From Beta vulgaris subsp. vulgaris (Eukaryota; Streptophyta; Magnoliopsida; Caryophyllales; Amaranthaceae), in NCBI RefSeq assembly GCF_026745355.1, contig NC_079208.1, forward strand, positions 54,077,276 to 54,141,275: DNA of 64,000 bases. Direction: 5' to 3'. How positions within the stretch are numbered: the stretch's first letter is position 1; every line of letters begins with the position of its first letter. The position numbers were made by a program, and so were the translations under genes. Of the stretch, positions 1 through 11,109 are shown piece after piece. The notes under the pieces were generated by a model. It saw nothing but the letters and a program-made list of their open reading frames with translations. It was not told where the DNA came from and made no database searches.

Positions 1-1
1 C

Positions 2-208
2 CAAGTGATGGAGTACTATGATATTGATGATAATCATGTCATCATACCATCACTACCATCATCCTCATCATCGTCGTCATCGCCGCCACTACCACGACCA
101 TCATTATCATCATCATCACTAGGACCAGCAGCAGCAGCAACAACAGCCTTGCCATGTGGTGGGAGCCAAGTTCTGATAAACCCTAGTTCTAGCTGCTGGA
201 ATGCCTGA
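2..208 (+). CDS. 3'-terminal coding fragment of an unidentified gene
   Basis: The reading frame is open from the left edge to a TGA at 206-208, so this is probably the last exon, or the end of it, of a gene lying to the left. The visible 68 residues begin QVMEYYDIDDNHV, run through a serine/proline-rich low-complexity stretch and an AAAATT segment, and end NPSSSCWNA. Such serine-rich tails are common at the C-termini of plant transcription factors, but no domain is visible, so I do not name a family. The internal ATG at 8 is not taken as a start because nothing promoter-like can be seen and the frame continues upstream of it. It could also be a chance ORF over CAT/CCA-type simple repeats, since the serine run comes from a TCATCATCG-like repeat. 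Confidence 0.45.
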   Translation, partial: QVMEYYDIDDNHVIIPSLPSSSSSSSSPPLPRPSLSSSSLGPAAAATTALPCGGSQVLINPSSSCWNA

Positions 209-814
209 TTATAGTAAACTTAGGCTTTTATAACATTTATATCTTGGTCCTCTATATATGTAAATGTGGTTATTGGATTATATGAATAAATCATCCTTCA
301 TATACATAGTATGTCATTGAATACAATGTATTTGCTGGTTTTTTCTAATTAAAGTTTCCATCAGAAGAAAACCTAAATATTTCTAGTTCAGGGTCTCAAG
401 GAAGAAATTTATTTTGCTTAGCCTGCTGATAGCTATAGGATATGGATTCACATGCTTACCACTAATATCATTTGGAACTTTGGACTTATATGTATATATA
501 CTCCTACGTTTCAAAGTTTTTCTTCCCATTTTCGGTAGAGATAATTCACACAAAGAGTTCATGAAGATACAGATCAGAGTTTGAAAGTGAGTGTTATGTT
601 ATTCTTTAAGGTAAGAAAGAGAATGTAGTTGTGTGATAATTTTAAATTAGTCGTTCAACTGAAGGAAAAATGCTTATAAAATCAAGGGAGTGTTTTACAA
701 AAATATAAACCACATAATACATGTAACAATTAGTCTCCAGTTCCGTCCATGATATGACTAAACTTTTTTTTAATAAAACCACTCAACTTTATACCTCTTT
801 CCATTGAATTTTGT
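209..814. other. AT-rich 3' flank, no gene seen
   Basis: Probable 3' untranslated and intergenic DNA after the partial gene. I see no coding potential, RNA gene or complete repeat here. Confidence 0.5.
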
Positions 815-1041
815 ATATTTCCTCCATTTTTTATTAGATGTTACGCTTTTCAAATCACGGACTTTTAGGTAATTTTTGGAGAGGAGAGAGATAGAGAGAA
901 TAAAAAACAGAAGGGTTCCATGTGAACATGTGATAGGAGAGAGATAGAGAGAAGTTATTACCCAAAATAAAAGTGTAACATCTAATTTATAACTTCCTAA
1001 AATAGAAAGTGTAACATCTAAAAAGAAACGAAGGAAGTATA
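815..1041. mobile_element. Stowaway-like MITE
   Basis: About 227 bp. The left end reads TATATTTCCTCC and continues into TTAGATGTTACGCTTT. The right end is its inverted counterpart (AAGTGTAACATCTAA then CGAAGGAAGTATA). TA dinucleotides at both edges fit Tc1/mariner (Stowaway) insertion. A subterminal copy of AGTGTAACATCTAA is repeated just inside the right end. There is no coding capacity. Confidence 0.7.
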
Positions 1042-1710
1042 TATTTTTGATATTGAATTGCTACATATATTTGTTAAGCTATTTATATTTCTGCCTATAA
1101 TGCAACATTTTAATTAATAGTTGTATTGAGTGCTTAGATAATTTTGTTTTTCTGCATTTGAAATAGGAGAAGAGTAGAGAAACATCTCGTAAGGACCATT
1201 TAACTTAATAAGAAAACGGAAGAATCCTTTAAGAAGAAGCTAAGCTAAAAAGAAAAGTGGGACAAACAAATAAACAATCTACCTAATTGACGCTTGGACC
1301 CGGTGACGCTGTGAAACAGTCTTACAGAAAATTGTGGTAAATATGAAACATATATATTATGAGTCAGTTATTTGTCTGTCAATATTATCTTTCTATTTGA
1401 GGTACTCATATGTCTGTTAGTGCATGGCAGTACTTGTTCCATTAATTATTTTACCTGCTCAGCTCCTTATATATCACAAATACACACACTCTCTCTTCAC
1501 CCCACAGTACCCCAGAAAATCTCCACAGTACTACCTATGATCTCACAAGTTGACAGATTATATAATTTCATAAGTCAACTCCCTGAGCAAAGATATAACC
1601 TTAGACAGCTATAACTTTTCATCTACAGTAAATGCATGGTTGTGAATTGTGATTTTGGTTCCAGTCTGTGAAGGTATTGTTTGCCTCTACAAATCTGATG
1701 ATTAGATGAA
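1042..1710. other. intergenic, nothing recognised
   Basis: AT-rich sequence with only short chance ORFs. I see no element ends or coding exons. Confidence 0.5.
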
Positions 1711-1973
1711 TCTCTATTCTATATGGGAAGAGGGGTAGGACACCAAAATATTAGAAACCCCATTTTACCCTCATTACCTCTCCATTCTAACTACTTATTT
1801 TAATTAAAAAATAAAAAAAGAAACTACCTAATTAATTTTAAAAATAAAAAAGACATTTCAAAAAGAAAACCATCAACAATTCAAGTATCCCTAATTTATT
1901 CGATATAGTTAACAATTAATTTAATTTTTCTACATCGTATTTTCGCACGGATTGTGTGCATATAAAAACTAGT
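1711..1973 (+). mobile_element. short non-autonomous Helitron-like element
   Basis: The left end starts TCTCTATTCTAT directly after an A. The right end carries a small hairpin (GCAC-GGATTGT-GTGC at about 1944-1958) roughly 10 bp before the terminal CTAG, which is followed by T. A TC start, a 3' hairpin, a CTRR end and insertion between A and T are the known hallmarks of Helitrons. At about 260 bp it can encode no helicase. The CGCACGG motif near the 3' hairpin is common in plant Helitrons. The boundaries are inferred from these motifs only. Confidence 0.6.
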
Positions 1974-2157
1974 ATAAGAATATGCTAAATGCCTAATCTC
2001 TAATCAAGAAGGTTATCAACTAAAAGTGTTTAACAAACTAGGAAAATTTGTCAAAAAATTAAACAACCTTTTAAAGGTTCAATTTTGCGAGAAAAAACCT
2101 TTTAAAGCATTCTTTGCAGAAAAAAACCACAAACTTATTTTTTTCTTGCAAGATGAA

Positions 2158-3039
2158 TGTTAGAGGATATTGGACCGTAGGTCTATATCTATAGACAAGG
2201 CCTATTAGGTTAAATTTATTAGGTTAATTTTATGTTATGTTCTATATATAAGTAATGTAATTGTAATTAATTAGGGTACAATAATACAACATCTCTTCTC
2301 TCTATATCTAACATGATATCAGATTAGGTTTCGATCCTAGGGCTCGTTATTTTTCCTATCTCTCACTACCGGTGGGTGGTCGATTTCTTGACACCCACCG
2401 GCCGGTTTTTTTTTCCACCGCGTTTCTCAGATACATCGTAGTTCCATTGGTGTCGGTCCCTTCCTTTTCTCTAGAATACTTCGTACCAGACACTTGTTTC
2501 AATTGGTATTTCGGTATGTGGTAGTAGATGAAGTTGGTGTGTTATTATTCTTCTTTTCTTCAAAAATTTGGTGTTTTTTTGTTTGGTATTCTGTTCAGAT
2601 CTGTTTCAAAACAGATCAGTTTCTTTCAAACTGTCGGTGATATTCATTCCATCGAAAATTTGTTCTTTTGTTTCTGTTATGATGATCATTTCATCACAAC
2701 TTTCACAAAAATTGGCTCTTTGGTCTAAATTTCATATTTGTTTCAAAAACAGATTGTGAGACATGTTTCGGCTCTTCATGTGTCGTGAGACATGGATTTT
2801 ATTCGAAACGACTCTCCCTATGTCATGAGACATGGGCTTTTGAAACGACTCTTTGCGTGTCGTGAGACATGGATTTATGGGTTCTCCTTGTACCTTGAGA
2901 CGAGGTTTGTTCATTGAAGAATTGAAGATTTGAAGAATTGAAGAATATGAGTTCGGTTTTATTTTTATTGGTGTTTTTTTTTTGTTATTTGTCCAATCGT
3001 AACGTTCGTTTCACTGCCGTTATAATTGTGGGAGGGTGT
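2158..3039 (+). mobile_element. small non-coding LTR retroelement (TRIM-like), 3' LTR lost
   Basis: A 156-bp sequence from TGTTAGAGG (2158) to TATATCTAACA (2313) has the TG...CA form of an LTR. It is followed immediately by TGATATCAGATTAGG, close to the TGGTATCAGAGC primer-binding site complementary to initiator tRNA-Met used by many plant retrotransposons. At the other end a purine tract GTGGGAGGG (about 3028-3036) is followed by TGT, where a second LTR should begin, but the sequence then returns to the host fold-back arm. The internal part has no gag or pol. It is best read as a TRIM-like element whose 3' LTR is deleted. Confidence 0.6.
2755..2905. repeat. three-to-four-copy tandem repeat around CGTGAGACATGG
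   Basis: A unit of about 50-54 bp containing TGTCRTGAGACATGG and GAAACGACTCT recurs three times, with a diverged fourth copy (CCTTGAGACGAGG). It lies inside the LTR-type element and explains short chance ORFs on both strands. Confidence 0.65.
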
Positions 3040-3171
3040 AACACACCGGAAAATGGGAATAGGTTCTTCTTGCAAGAAAATTTTAGTTTTTGATTTCTTT
3101 TTGCAAAGAATGCTTTATAAGGTTTTTTTCGCAAAATTGAACTTTAAAAGGTTTTCTTTGACAAATTTTCC

Positions 3172-3607
3172 GATAAATTAATGTCTTTATATAAATGATC
3201 AATTATCTCAATATATAATAATACTGAAAAGAGTCGTCCTCGAAAGGAAATTCTTTGACTGGCGGGTAGGACTTTTTTATTCGTATACCGCTCTAAGTTT
3301 CCTCAAAATTAAAGTAGGATTAGAGCTTAGTTCAGTATAGCTTGTGGGCAATAAGATTGAAAAACTTAAGGGAAATTGGATGTAAGTTTAATAATATTGA
3401 GAAACATGTAGCTTACATTGAAATCATATTTATCTTTCATCGATTATATTAGCTTCATTGATTATTTTATTTTTTTTGGTGTAAATGAGCAATTAAGCGC
3501 GGTGACATAAACAAAATTTAATCTCAAGTTCTGAATACCACTCCCATAAGACTTTACCACAAAAGTAGATCACATTTATAATTAGCTTCATTGATAAACA
3601 TATTAAT
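3172..3607. other. intergenic, nothing recognised
   Basis: AT-rich DNA without recognisable exons or element ends. Confidence 0.45.
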
Positions 3608-3867
3608 TACTCACTCCGTCCCATAATATAGTGCTTGTTTCTTTTTTCACGGTCTCCAAAACGTAACTTTGACCTTTAATATCTTCAATTCATTATTGAT
3701 AAAAAATATAAAAAGTTGATATTATGAAACTACACATTGAGACGAATCTAACAAGATCCTACATGAATATGTTTTTTTGTATATACAAATGAGAATATTC
3801 GGTCAAAGATTTTAAAATTTGACCACCAAAAATGAAATAGGCACTATATTATGGGACGGAGGGAGTA
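3608..3867. mobile_element. Stowaway MITE
   Basis: Terminal inverted repeats read TACTCACTCCGTCCCATAAT on the left and ATTATGGGACGGAGGGAGTA on the right, bounded by TA at both sides. About 260 bp, non-coding. The internal motifs GGTCTCCAAAACGTAACTTTGACC and CATTATTGATAAAAA recur in other copies of this window (32792, 33679). Confidence 0.85.
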
Positions 3868-4254
3868 GTCGTTTATCTACACTTTTTTTATGTTTTGCGT
3901 GCGAGGTTCATTTATGAACTGTTGAAAAAAAAAACGTTAAGTTTTAATTCACAATAGAATTCGCGAATATAATTAGGGCTAATCATACTCACCTTTCATG
4001 GGATAATGCTCAGATTTCTAAAGATTGCAGAAGTATCTGTCCTTATCGATTACCCTCCCCCCAAATCTGTACATGGTCTTGAATGGTTAGTAGATATATT
4101 GGCCAAACTGCAACTTAGTAAGAGCATATCAAACAACAAGATCACTATAAATCTATCGGGCACAAAATAGTAATTTGAATAATGTGTAAACTACAGAGCT
4201 GTTGAAGAGCCTGATATATCATGATAAAGTGGTAGAGATATTATCTCCAAGATT
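3868..4254. other. intergenic, nothing recognised
   Basis: Non-coding flank between a MITE and a solo LTR; no feature supported. Confidence 0.45.
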
Positions 4255-4757
4255 TGTTATTAATAGTGTTTCAGTTGCGAAACGGTGGCGGACTTAAGAG
4301 AAGTCCGTCTGTAATCGAGGATTGTCCGGGAGTAATGAACTGCATGAGAACAAACGTGAGCTACCCTCGGGGAGATGCGAGGAAACCTCATCCGACACTC
4401 AAGTCAAATGTCCGATTAGGATTTAGAGAGAGAAAGCTAGAGGGAGAGAGAAGCTATATTCTTAGTATAAGAGAATGTACTCGCAGAAATAGTACCATTG
4501 GGTTATTTATAATAGTATTGTTCATCTGACAGGATGAGTAATCCTTTGACACGTGTACGACTGTAATGAGTCTGTCTGGAGGGAAGATTCCCTTATTTTG
4601 TCCTTTTCGGTGGCCGCGAGGGTCGTCTCAGTCCGTTACCGAAGAGGACTTGTTCCGTTCTGGTGAGCTCGCATCTTGAAGCGTTTCTTGTCGGACTCCA
4701 TGGTGTGTCCGACAGCAGACTTGGATGCTACCCGTACAAATAGGGTGCGCAATAACA
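4255..4757 (-). mobile_element. probable solo LTR of a retrotransposon
   Basis: About 500 bp, bounded by TGTTATT and AATAACA, the TG...CA pattern of LTR ends. The block is clearly more GC-rich than its flanks. Read on the minus strand it has a promoter-like TATTATAAATAACCC followed by a CT-rich leader and, further on, TTGACTTGAGTGTCGGA, a stretch typical of the R-U5 region of plant Ty3/gypsy LTRs. Internal retrotransposon genes are absent. The flanking 5-bp sequences (AGATT and AATTA) do not match well, so the exact edges or the target duplication have decayed. Confidence 0.55.
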
Positions 4758-5858
4758 AATTACATGCTTTTGATCACAGGCAGGCAGGCATAGGTTAAGA
4801 GCGCAACAATTCCAATAAGATAGAATTGTACAAAAAGTATTCATCTCTTAAACCAATCAAATTAAAAAAAATCTTACATGATTTTCTTTATGTTCGATAT
4901 CTATCCTTATATATTATCTTCAAATGCACAACTTTAATCTTTAATATTCCTAATTATTCATTACTAAAAAGTTATACAAAAAAATTATATTTTTTAAAAT
5001 TTACGTGGAAATAAAATTAAAATCATGTATGCTAAGAATGGTTTTTTTTTTTACATATGAAGGAAAATAAAGTCAAAATAAAGCATGCAAATTGTGCAAA
5101 AATCAGAGCATGTATTGAAAATGGGGAGTATTAATGTATTATGTAAGTACTTTTATGAATCTCAATTAAATAGCTTTTTCAATGAACAATGTTTCATTTG
5201 CAGTCGTGGGGAGTGAGGGGGGGCATATCAATTATTAATTGATCAACTCAAGTACTGAAGTTCATTTTCATGAGCTTTACTTGTTAGGTTCAATGATAAA
5301 CCTAAATTTGGAGCATCTATATATCGTACACGCTTGTGTCCTTAATTAGGTGCACTATATAAGTTTCACACTTGTTGTATCTAACAATACTTTAGTTAAC
5401 ATGTTAGAAACAATATTATGTAAATAATATTTGTCCATAATTAGCTTTGTAATTAGGTAAAGCTAATAACTTCCTTAATTTTTTGAAATTAATAACATTA
5501 ATTCATTGATTCAAAGTCATATGACATCTACAATAAAAGTCAAAACTAAACAAATACATATCAAATGAAATAAATACAATTCTAATAATATGATAAAACT
5601 ACGATCATTGAGTAGATCTAACACTTCTGAAAACCTTTGTCTTTCACACCGTTGTCTGATCCAGCCTTCTGCAAGGGGGTTTGTCGATCTTTTGTAGTTT
5701 TGAAGTAGAACCGGATTCAATTCAAGTGATTGTAAACGAAGTCTTGACATCTGTTGCAACCCCGCACAAATTTCGATCAACAAATCAACATCTTGAAATA
5801 CACAAAACCCAAAAACAAATTCTCCAAACTCTCACATGGAGAGAGATAAAACCCAATA
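4758..5858. other. intergenic; possible decayed gene fragment at 5560-5790 (-)
   Basis: Mostly AT-rich DNA. The minus strand at 5517-5783 is open for 88 codons and includes a less AT-rich stretch (LNPVLLQNYKRST, then WIRQRCERQRFSEVLDLL). I cannot match this to a family and see no supporting splice or promoter context. Confidence 0.3.
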
Positions 5859-6124
5859 TATACTTCCTCCGTTTCTAAATAAGTGCAACACTTCTTGTTT
5901 TCACGTTTGCCAATGCATTACTTTAACCATTAATATCTTCAATTATCATTAAGTAAAAATTATAAAAAGTTGATATTAAAAAAATTCACATTCAGACAAA
6001 TCTAATAAGATCCCACATGACTATGTTTTTCCTAAAATGTAAATCATCAAAGCTAATTAAAGTTTAAACTGTGAATAGTAAAAACTATGCAAATGTTGCA
6101 CTTATTTAGAAACGGAAGAAATAT
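5859..6124. mobile_element. Stowaway-like MITE
   Basis: Inverted ends TACTTCCTCCGTTTCTAAAT and ATTTAGAAACGGAAGAAATA flank about 265 bp of non-coding DNA. The subterminal AAGTGCAACA...TGTTGCACTT is also inverted. It belongs to the same subgroup as 15875, 35474 and 59493. Confidence 0.8.
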
Positions 6125-7608
6125 ATGGGTAGACATAACCCAATATATGGGTAGAAAAGCTCTCCATTAGAGAGACTGAGATTTATTGGAAACATAAACC
6201 TAAAAAGCTAGTAACAAAACGAGAAAATGGGCTTACCACCGCCCAAAAAAGGTGGTGCGTGGTATCCCCTAGATTGAAAATTAGGGTTTTGTGAGAGAGG
6301 AGAGAGAAGAGAGAAAAAGAAGGAGAGAGGAGGCGAAAAGTTGAATGTGGTGGACTTTTTTCTTTAATAACTTCCTTAGTTTGAAATTATGTAATATAAG
6401 TTTCAATAAATTTGGATGAGTTTTCTAACCTAATAAATATGATCGACATAGTTAATTAAAGATATTATTATTCTCATAATAGAAATAAGATGTCTTTCTT
6501 TGTTAATACATTAGATGTTGTTTTCAATTAATAGAAAATTCAGTCATGATACTTCTTGTTCTTGAAAAAAAAAATTGACCTTTTTTTGCAGACAACTTGA
6601 AAATTTCATACAGAGAGAACATTATATTCAACATTGAAGCTCACAGCAAAACAACACATCTCCGAACACTGTATACTTACCTTTACTTAGATTTTGTCTC
6701 TTGTTATTATTCTTATAATTTTGTTGCACAACATAGGGACAAAGATAATTGTGTGAACTCATAATGAAGCAAGTAACTGTTTATGATTAGGACAACCTAT
6801 TCCAAATGAAGTATGTACTCCATTGTAGTGCATATTGGTGAAAAATAATTGTCTGTCATGAAATTAAGAGAGGAAGACTTGTCACTTAAACTAATAAGAG
6901 TTTTCATAAACATATTATACTAAAGAAGGGGAACCCTAATAGCTAGTAATAAGTAAGGTCATTATCTTTAATTTTGATTCTTTGTAAATTAAAGTTGGTT
7001 AGGGTACATGCAGTAGATAGAAGGTATCTTTAATTGAGGAAACAGGAAAGCAAGTTAATATAATGAGGGACGATCATAAGCTTGTTTTGTGTTAAGCTTA
7101 GACCTCTCATACTCATCTTTTGGGTACAGTGGACATCTAGCTAGGTCAGGTCATTATCTTTGGATGAAAATAATGGCTTACTTGATGACACCACTAAAAA
7201 TGGGAATAGTTACATTGGTAAAAAAATATTAATGAATACAAAAGTTTGTAACATGTTTTGTTTTACCTTTTATAGTATGGCAAAAAGGGCGCTAAGCTGC
7301 TAAAACAGTGGAACTTAGGTAGCATCCTCAAAACGTTAATCAATTAAACTAGTTGATATTGTTAAAGAAAATTTATTAGTTGCATTCCAAACTTAATTAC
7401 CACTTATTGTCATTACTGTCAATCGATCATTTTATTTAATATTATATTCTACTCCAATAACAGGAATAAAACTATATAGCTTTTAACCTGTGTCATTGTT
7501 TCGTTGAAGGTACTAGAAGCAATTGACTGATTGAGATGGATCGCATTCATAGTTCTTGAACCACATCAATAGAACTATAGAAGTATATAAGCGGTTTCAA
7601 TGTGATGT
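6125..7608. other. intergenic; leader-like AG/CT-rich tract near 6285-6345
   Basis: The minus strand at about 6355-6240 looks like a plant 5' leader: a long CT-rich run followed by AACCCTAATTTTCAATC. No open gene follows downstream on that strand before the MITE at 5859-6124. Elsewhere there is only AT-rich non-coding sequence. Confidence 0.35.
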
Positions 7609-7827
7609 TACTCCCTCCGGTATTTATTAGTTTATCTGTTTTGATTTTTGTCACTATTTACATACATGACTTGACATATTCATATAGTCATAACTAATAA
7701 TATCAATATAATATAAACTTTTTGTAATTTTTGCTTATCGAAAATTAGAGATATTAAGATTCAAATTAGTATCTCGGCAGATGTATTCCAAAGAAAGAGG
7801 TAAACTAATAAAGTCCGGAGGAAGTAT
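7609..7827. mobile_element. Stowaway MITE
   Basis: Ends TACTCCCTCCGGTATTTATT and AATAAAGTCCGGAGGAAGTA are imperfect inverted repeats bounded by TA. About 219 bp, non-coding. Confidence 0.8.
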
Positions 7828-8031
7828 TATGCAATAAAGATTACTGTGTGACGAATTTACTTGCTCAACAAATCCTTTGCTTTGTGGCATAGACAAATGA
7901 CAAGTTTGATGTCTTCGCTTTTTTCTTTTAAATTGAAGCCTACACCCACTCACTTTTTAACACTTCTATAAATTTGTCCCAAAAAGGCAAAAACTAATGT
8001 AACAAGTAATTTAGAACAAATTGAATATAGT

Positions 8032-8620
8032 TAGAGTAGGGCTAGCAAAAGTTGATCCAACCTAACAATCCGGTCTGACAGTGATGTAACCCGAAATAAG
8101 CATGTTAGGGTTGTAATTTTGACCGGTTTGATTAAGTGAATGGATTGACGCGATTAATCGACTTATTTTAACGGGTTAGGTTAAGATTGATATTTTTAAC
8201 CGAGAACGACCTGCTTTGACCTTATTAACTTATGTTACTTATCCATATAGAAAATTCTCTAAAAAATATATTGATCAATCTAAAAGTTGGTAAAAAAAAA
8301 AAGTAAAATATTGTTAAAATAGGTCATAATTATTGTAAGAAACTCTAAACATACATATTGTCAGTAGTGAAGTTGCTCTATTAGCTTTTTAAGAAAATAA
8401 TTCTTCAATATAATAATGATTATTAAATGGGTTATACAGGTAACTAGCTCGTTTGTTAAATGAGTCGGGTCATGTTGAATTTTCAACCTGTTTATTAAAT
8501 GGGTTAGGTTTGGATTGAGGATTCTTGACACATATATAATTTAGTCGAACATAAACCCGACCCAACTCGGCCTAATTGTCGGTCTGAACCTAGAATTCAA
8601 TTATTACTTTAACCGAAGTA
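8032..8620. mobile_element. hAT-like non-autonomous remnant
   Basis: The sequence starts near TAGGGCTAGCAAAAGTTGATCC, a hAT-style TAGGG end, and contains many short GGGTTAGGT, ACCCGACC and GTCGGTC words in both orientations, as is typical of decayed plant hAT MITEs. The right end is unclear. A related stretch (GAGTCGTGTCATGTTGACCC) reappears at about 9090. Confidence 0.45.
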
Positions 8621-8956
8621 TTCCTAAAATAACTTATTGTATTATCAAATCATAAGCATTATTAAAGATGTGGTGCAGCTAAGGCTATATCCTTTTTGTC
8701 CGCTCTAATCTGAATTTTTTAATCTGATTTGATCTGAATTTTTCAAATCTGATCTAATTTTTTTCTGATGTGGTCTGATCTAATCTGAACTTTTCTAATC
8801 TGGTCAGATCTGAACTGAACTTTTCTAATCTGGTATGATCTGATTTGAATTTTTTTGATTTGGTTTGATTTGAACTTTTTTTATTTGGTTTGATTTGAAC
8901 TTTTCTGTTCGATTATTCTTGTTATTTTTCTTATTATCATTAACGTCCAAGAAATT

Positions 8957-8966
8957 AATATTATTA

Positions 8967-9026
<60 letters not shown>
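8957..9026. repeat. (ATT)n microsatellite
   Basis: A nearly uninterrupted run of ATT trinucleotides, about 70 bp. It accounts for the poly-Asn and poly-Leu frames here. Confidence 0.95.
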
Positions 9027-9027
<1 letters not shown>

Positions 9028-9201
9028 GCAAGTGCATACTTTTTGTCAATATCATTAAAATTTACAACTGCAGATATATCTATTAAACGAGTCGTGTCAT
9101 GTTGACCCATTTACTTAAAACATGTCACAAACTTTGACCCAAATCCATTTATTTCATGCTAAATTCTGGTCGTATTGTCGTATCATGTCATTTCTTACAT
9201 C

Positions 9202-9264
<63 letters not shown>
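9202..9264. repeat. (TAA)n(TTA)n palindromic microsatellite
   Basis: About 11 TAA units run directly into about 9 TTA units, forming a perfect self-complementary tract rather than a simple one-direction microsatellite. Confidence 0.9.
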
Positions 9265-9265
<1 letters not shown>

Positions 9266-9374
9266 GAAAAAGTATTAAGAATAAGGCCAGGCCTGAATTC
9301 TTCTGATCTAAATTGATCTGATCAAATTTGAAATAAGCACTAAAGTGCTTAAATAAGTTGAAAAGAACATATCC

Positions 9375-11109
9375 TAAATGGTAGCATATATGGATTTATA
9401 GGCTTGAATATCTTCATCCAATTAGGGGAGGAGAGGAAAGGAAGTGGACATACATGTGAGCTGGGTCCTATGAAATGAGTCGAGACCAGTTTTTAGCTTG
9501 TATTCATAAAAACTGAAATAAAACAAATTCCAGTCATAGGAATTGAATTGGTTGTATTAACAAAAAAACAAAATGATCATTTTTTTCATTCATTTTTTTT
9601 TTTTACAAAATGAAAAAATTTCACTCATAGGAATTGAATTGGCATTATCCGAAAAATAAAAAGAATGAGAGTTGTTATTTTTCTTTTGTGCTGCTGACGA
9701 GAAACCACCTTCAAGCTTCTTCTAGTTCAAATAAATAAGCTATCATCTTCCACTTTCTCTTCCTATCTAATATCTTAGGGATTGTTCACTCTTTCTCTAT
9801 AAAAATCATTTTCCAAGTCTTTCTCCATAAACCTCCTTAACAATGACAAAAAAAAAAAAAAACAATTTGCTCTTTTATCATTTTATCTCACTCAACCACA
9901 TTTTAATTCGCTCTCATCATCCACCCCCTATATACATAGATGATAAATTTGATGGATCTAAAAATGAGTTTAGGTAACCCAATAAAGAGGAGAAGAGTTC
10001 GCTCCACTTACAATCCCAAATGAGGTTCTTAAATTAAAACCAATTAGCAATAGTAGGAGTAGTTCCACTAACTTATAATGTGGTACTTTCTTTCATCTTT
10101 CTCCAATGTGTGAGCTCACATGTGTACAACAAACATGAGGTTGAACAATATATATAACATAAGTTCATGAAATAAAAATTAACAATTGTTATCAAATATT
10201 AATATATTAATGTGATAATAATTGATTTGTTTGGAGCAATTTTACTTTGATTTTTCCACAATTATATTACCTTTTTTTGTAAAATTAGAGAAAATTAATT
10301 AGTAAGGAAGGAGAAACAAGAAATTGCAAAATGTGTATCTATATATAGATCTCGAAAAAATAGAGCCGTTGTTTTTTTTGCTTTGTATTATTTCTAAAAA
10401 ATACAGACAATGCAATATTTGCAAAAATATATTTCTCTCCCCTTCCAGATTCTACCAAGTGGCAGCAAGTCATTGGGTCTTGCACGTGTCAGAAAGTTAG
10501 AGTTGTTTAAATTTTTTTGGCTTTTTGCGGTTCAAAAAGCTGCGTTTTGGCTTGAGTGAGGTGAAAAAAAAAATCAAAACGGTGCGTTTTGGCTGAAAGA
10601 AAGCCAAAAAAAATACTTTTGTTAATCCCAACATCCGAGGACCCACAACCACGACGGGCATTGTTTCAATTGTTGCATCGCCTTAACCTACGAGCGTTTT
10701 TATGATCTTTCTTTTCTTTTGTTATTAAGAAATACAAATTAAAAATTAGATTAACCATCTTTATTTTAGGTCACCATCGAAGATGTTCTTAAAATTTCAA
10801 TACTGTTATTTTTTTTTCTTTTGACAAAAAAAATGGAGCTATTTAATTACCCTTGATAGTTAACTAGGGTTTTTTTTTTTTGTTAGCCAATGATGAGGAA
10901 CCTTAGAATAAAAACAAGATTATATAGACCCCAAAACTCTTGCATGATATGAGTGACGAGACGTACTGACGTACATCACTTGCTTCCACTAATCATGGAT
11001 GTTGACTTTGGTCACCTTCTACTAGAGGTTTGGTGTCTACGCTCACACTTTTCGGAAGAATTTAATTTAATGTAGTTATGCCTTTTAGAATTAAACTACT
11101 TATTCTTTC
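9375..11109. other. intergenic, no gene seen
   Basis: AT-rich sequence with long A and T runs. I found no coding exon, RNA gene or clear element end. A pair of GGCTTTTTGCGGTT / GTGCGTTTTGGCTG words near 10520-10600 hints at another decayed inverted-repeat element but is too weak to call. Confidence 0.45.

Larger units (their letters stand above)
2041..3171. mobile_element. fold-back element split by an LTR-type insertion
   Basis: The left arm 2041-2157 and right arm about 3050-3171 are inverted copies of each other over more than 100 bp. Both start GGAAAATTTGTCAAA at the outer edge and share TTCAATTTTGCGA and AAAGCATTCTTTGCA, ending near CTTGCAAGA. The space between the arms is occupied by an LTR-retroelement-like sequence. 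The arms alone look like a long-TIR or fold-back MITE. No target duplication was identified with confidence. Confidence 0.65.
8683..9374. mobile_element. Tourist/Harbinger-like element with TCTGA arrays
   Basis: The ends GGCTATATCC and GAACATATCC are degenerate inverted repeats, flanked on both sides by TAA (8680-8682 and 9375-9377), the 3-bp target duplication of PIF/Harbinger elements. The left subterminal region is an array of diverged ATCTGA/TTTGA units; the right end carries CTGATC words. The interior has been invaded by ATT microsatellites and hAT-like sequence. No transposase is present. Confidence 0.6.

Noticed and set aside
8825..9055. Frames with long poly-Asn or poly-Leu
   Set aside because: They translate the ATT microsatellite and have no other sequence content.
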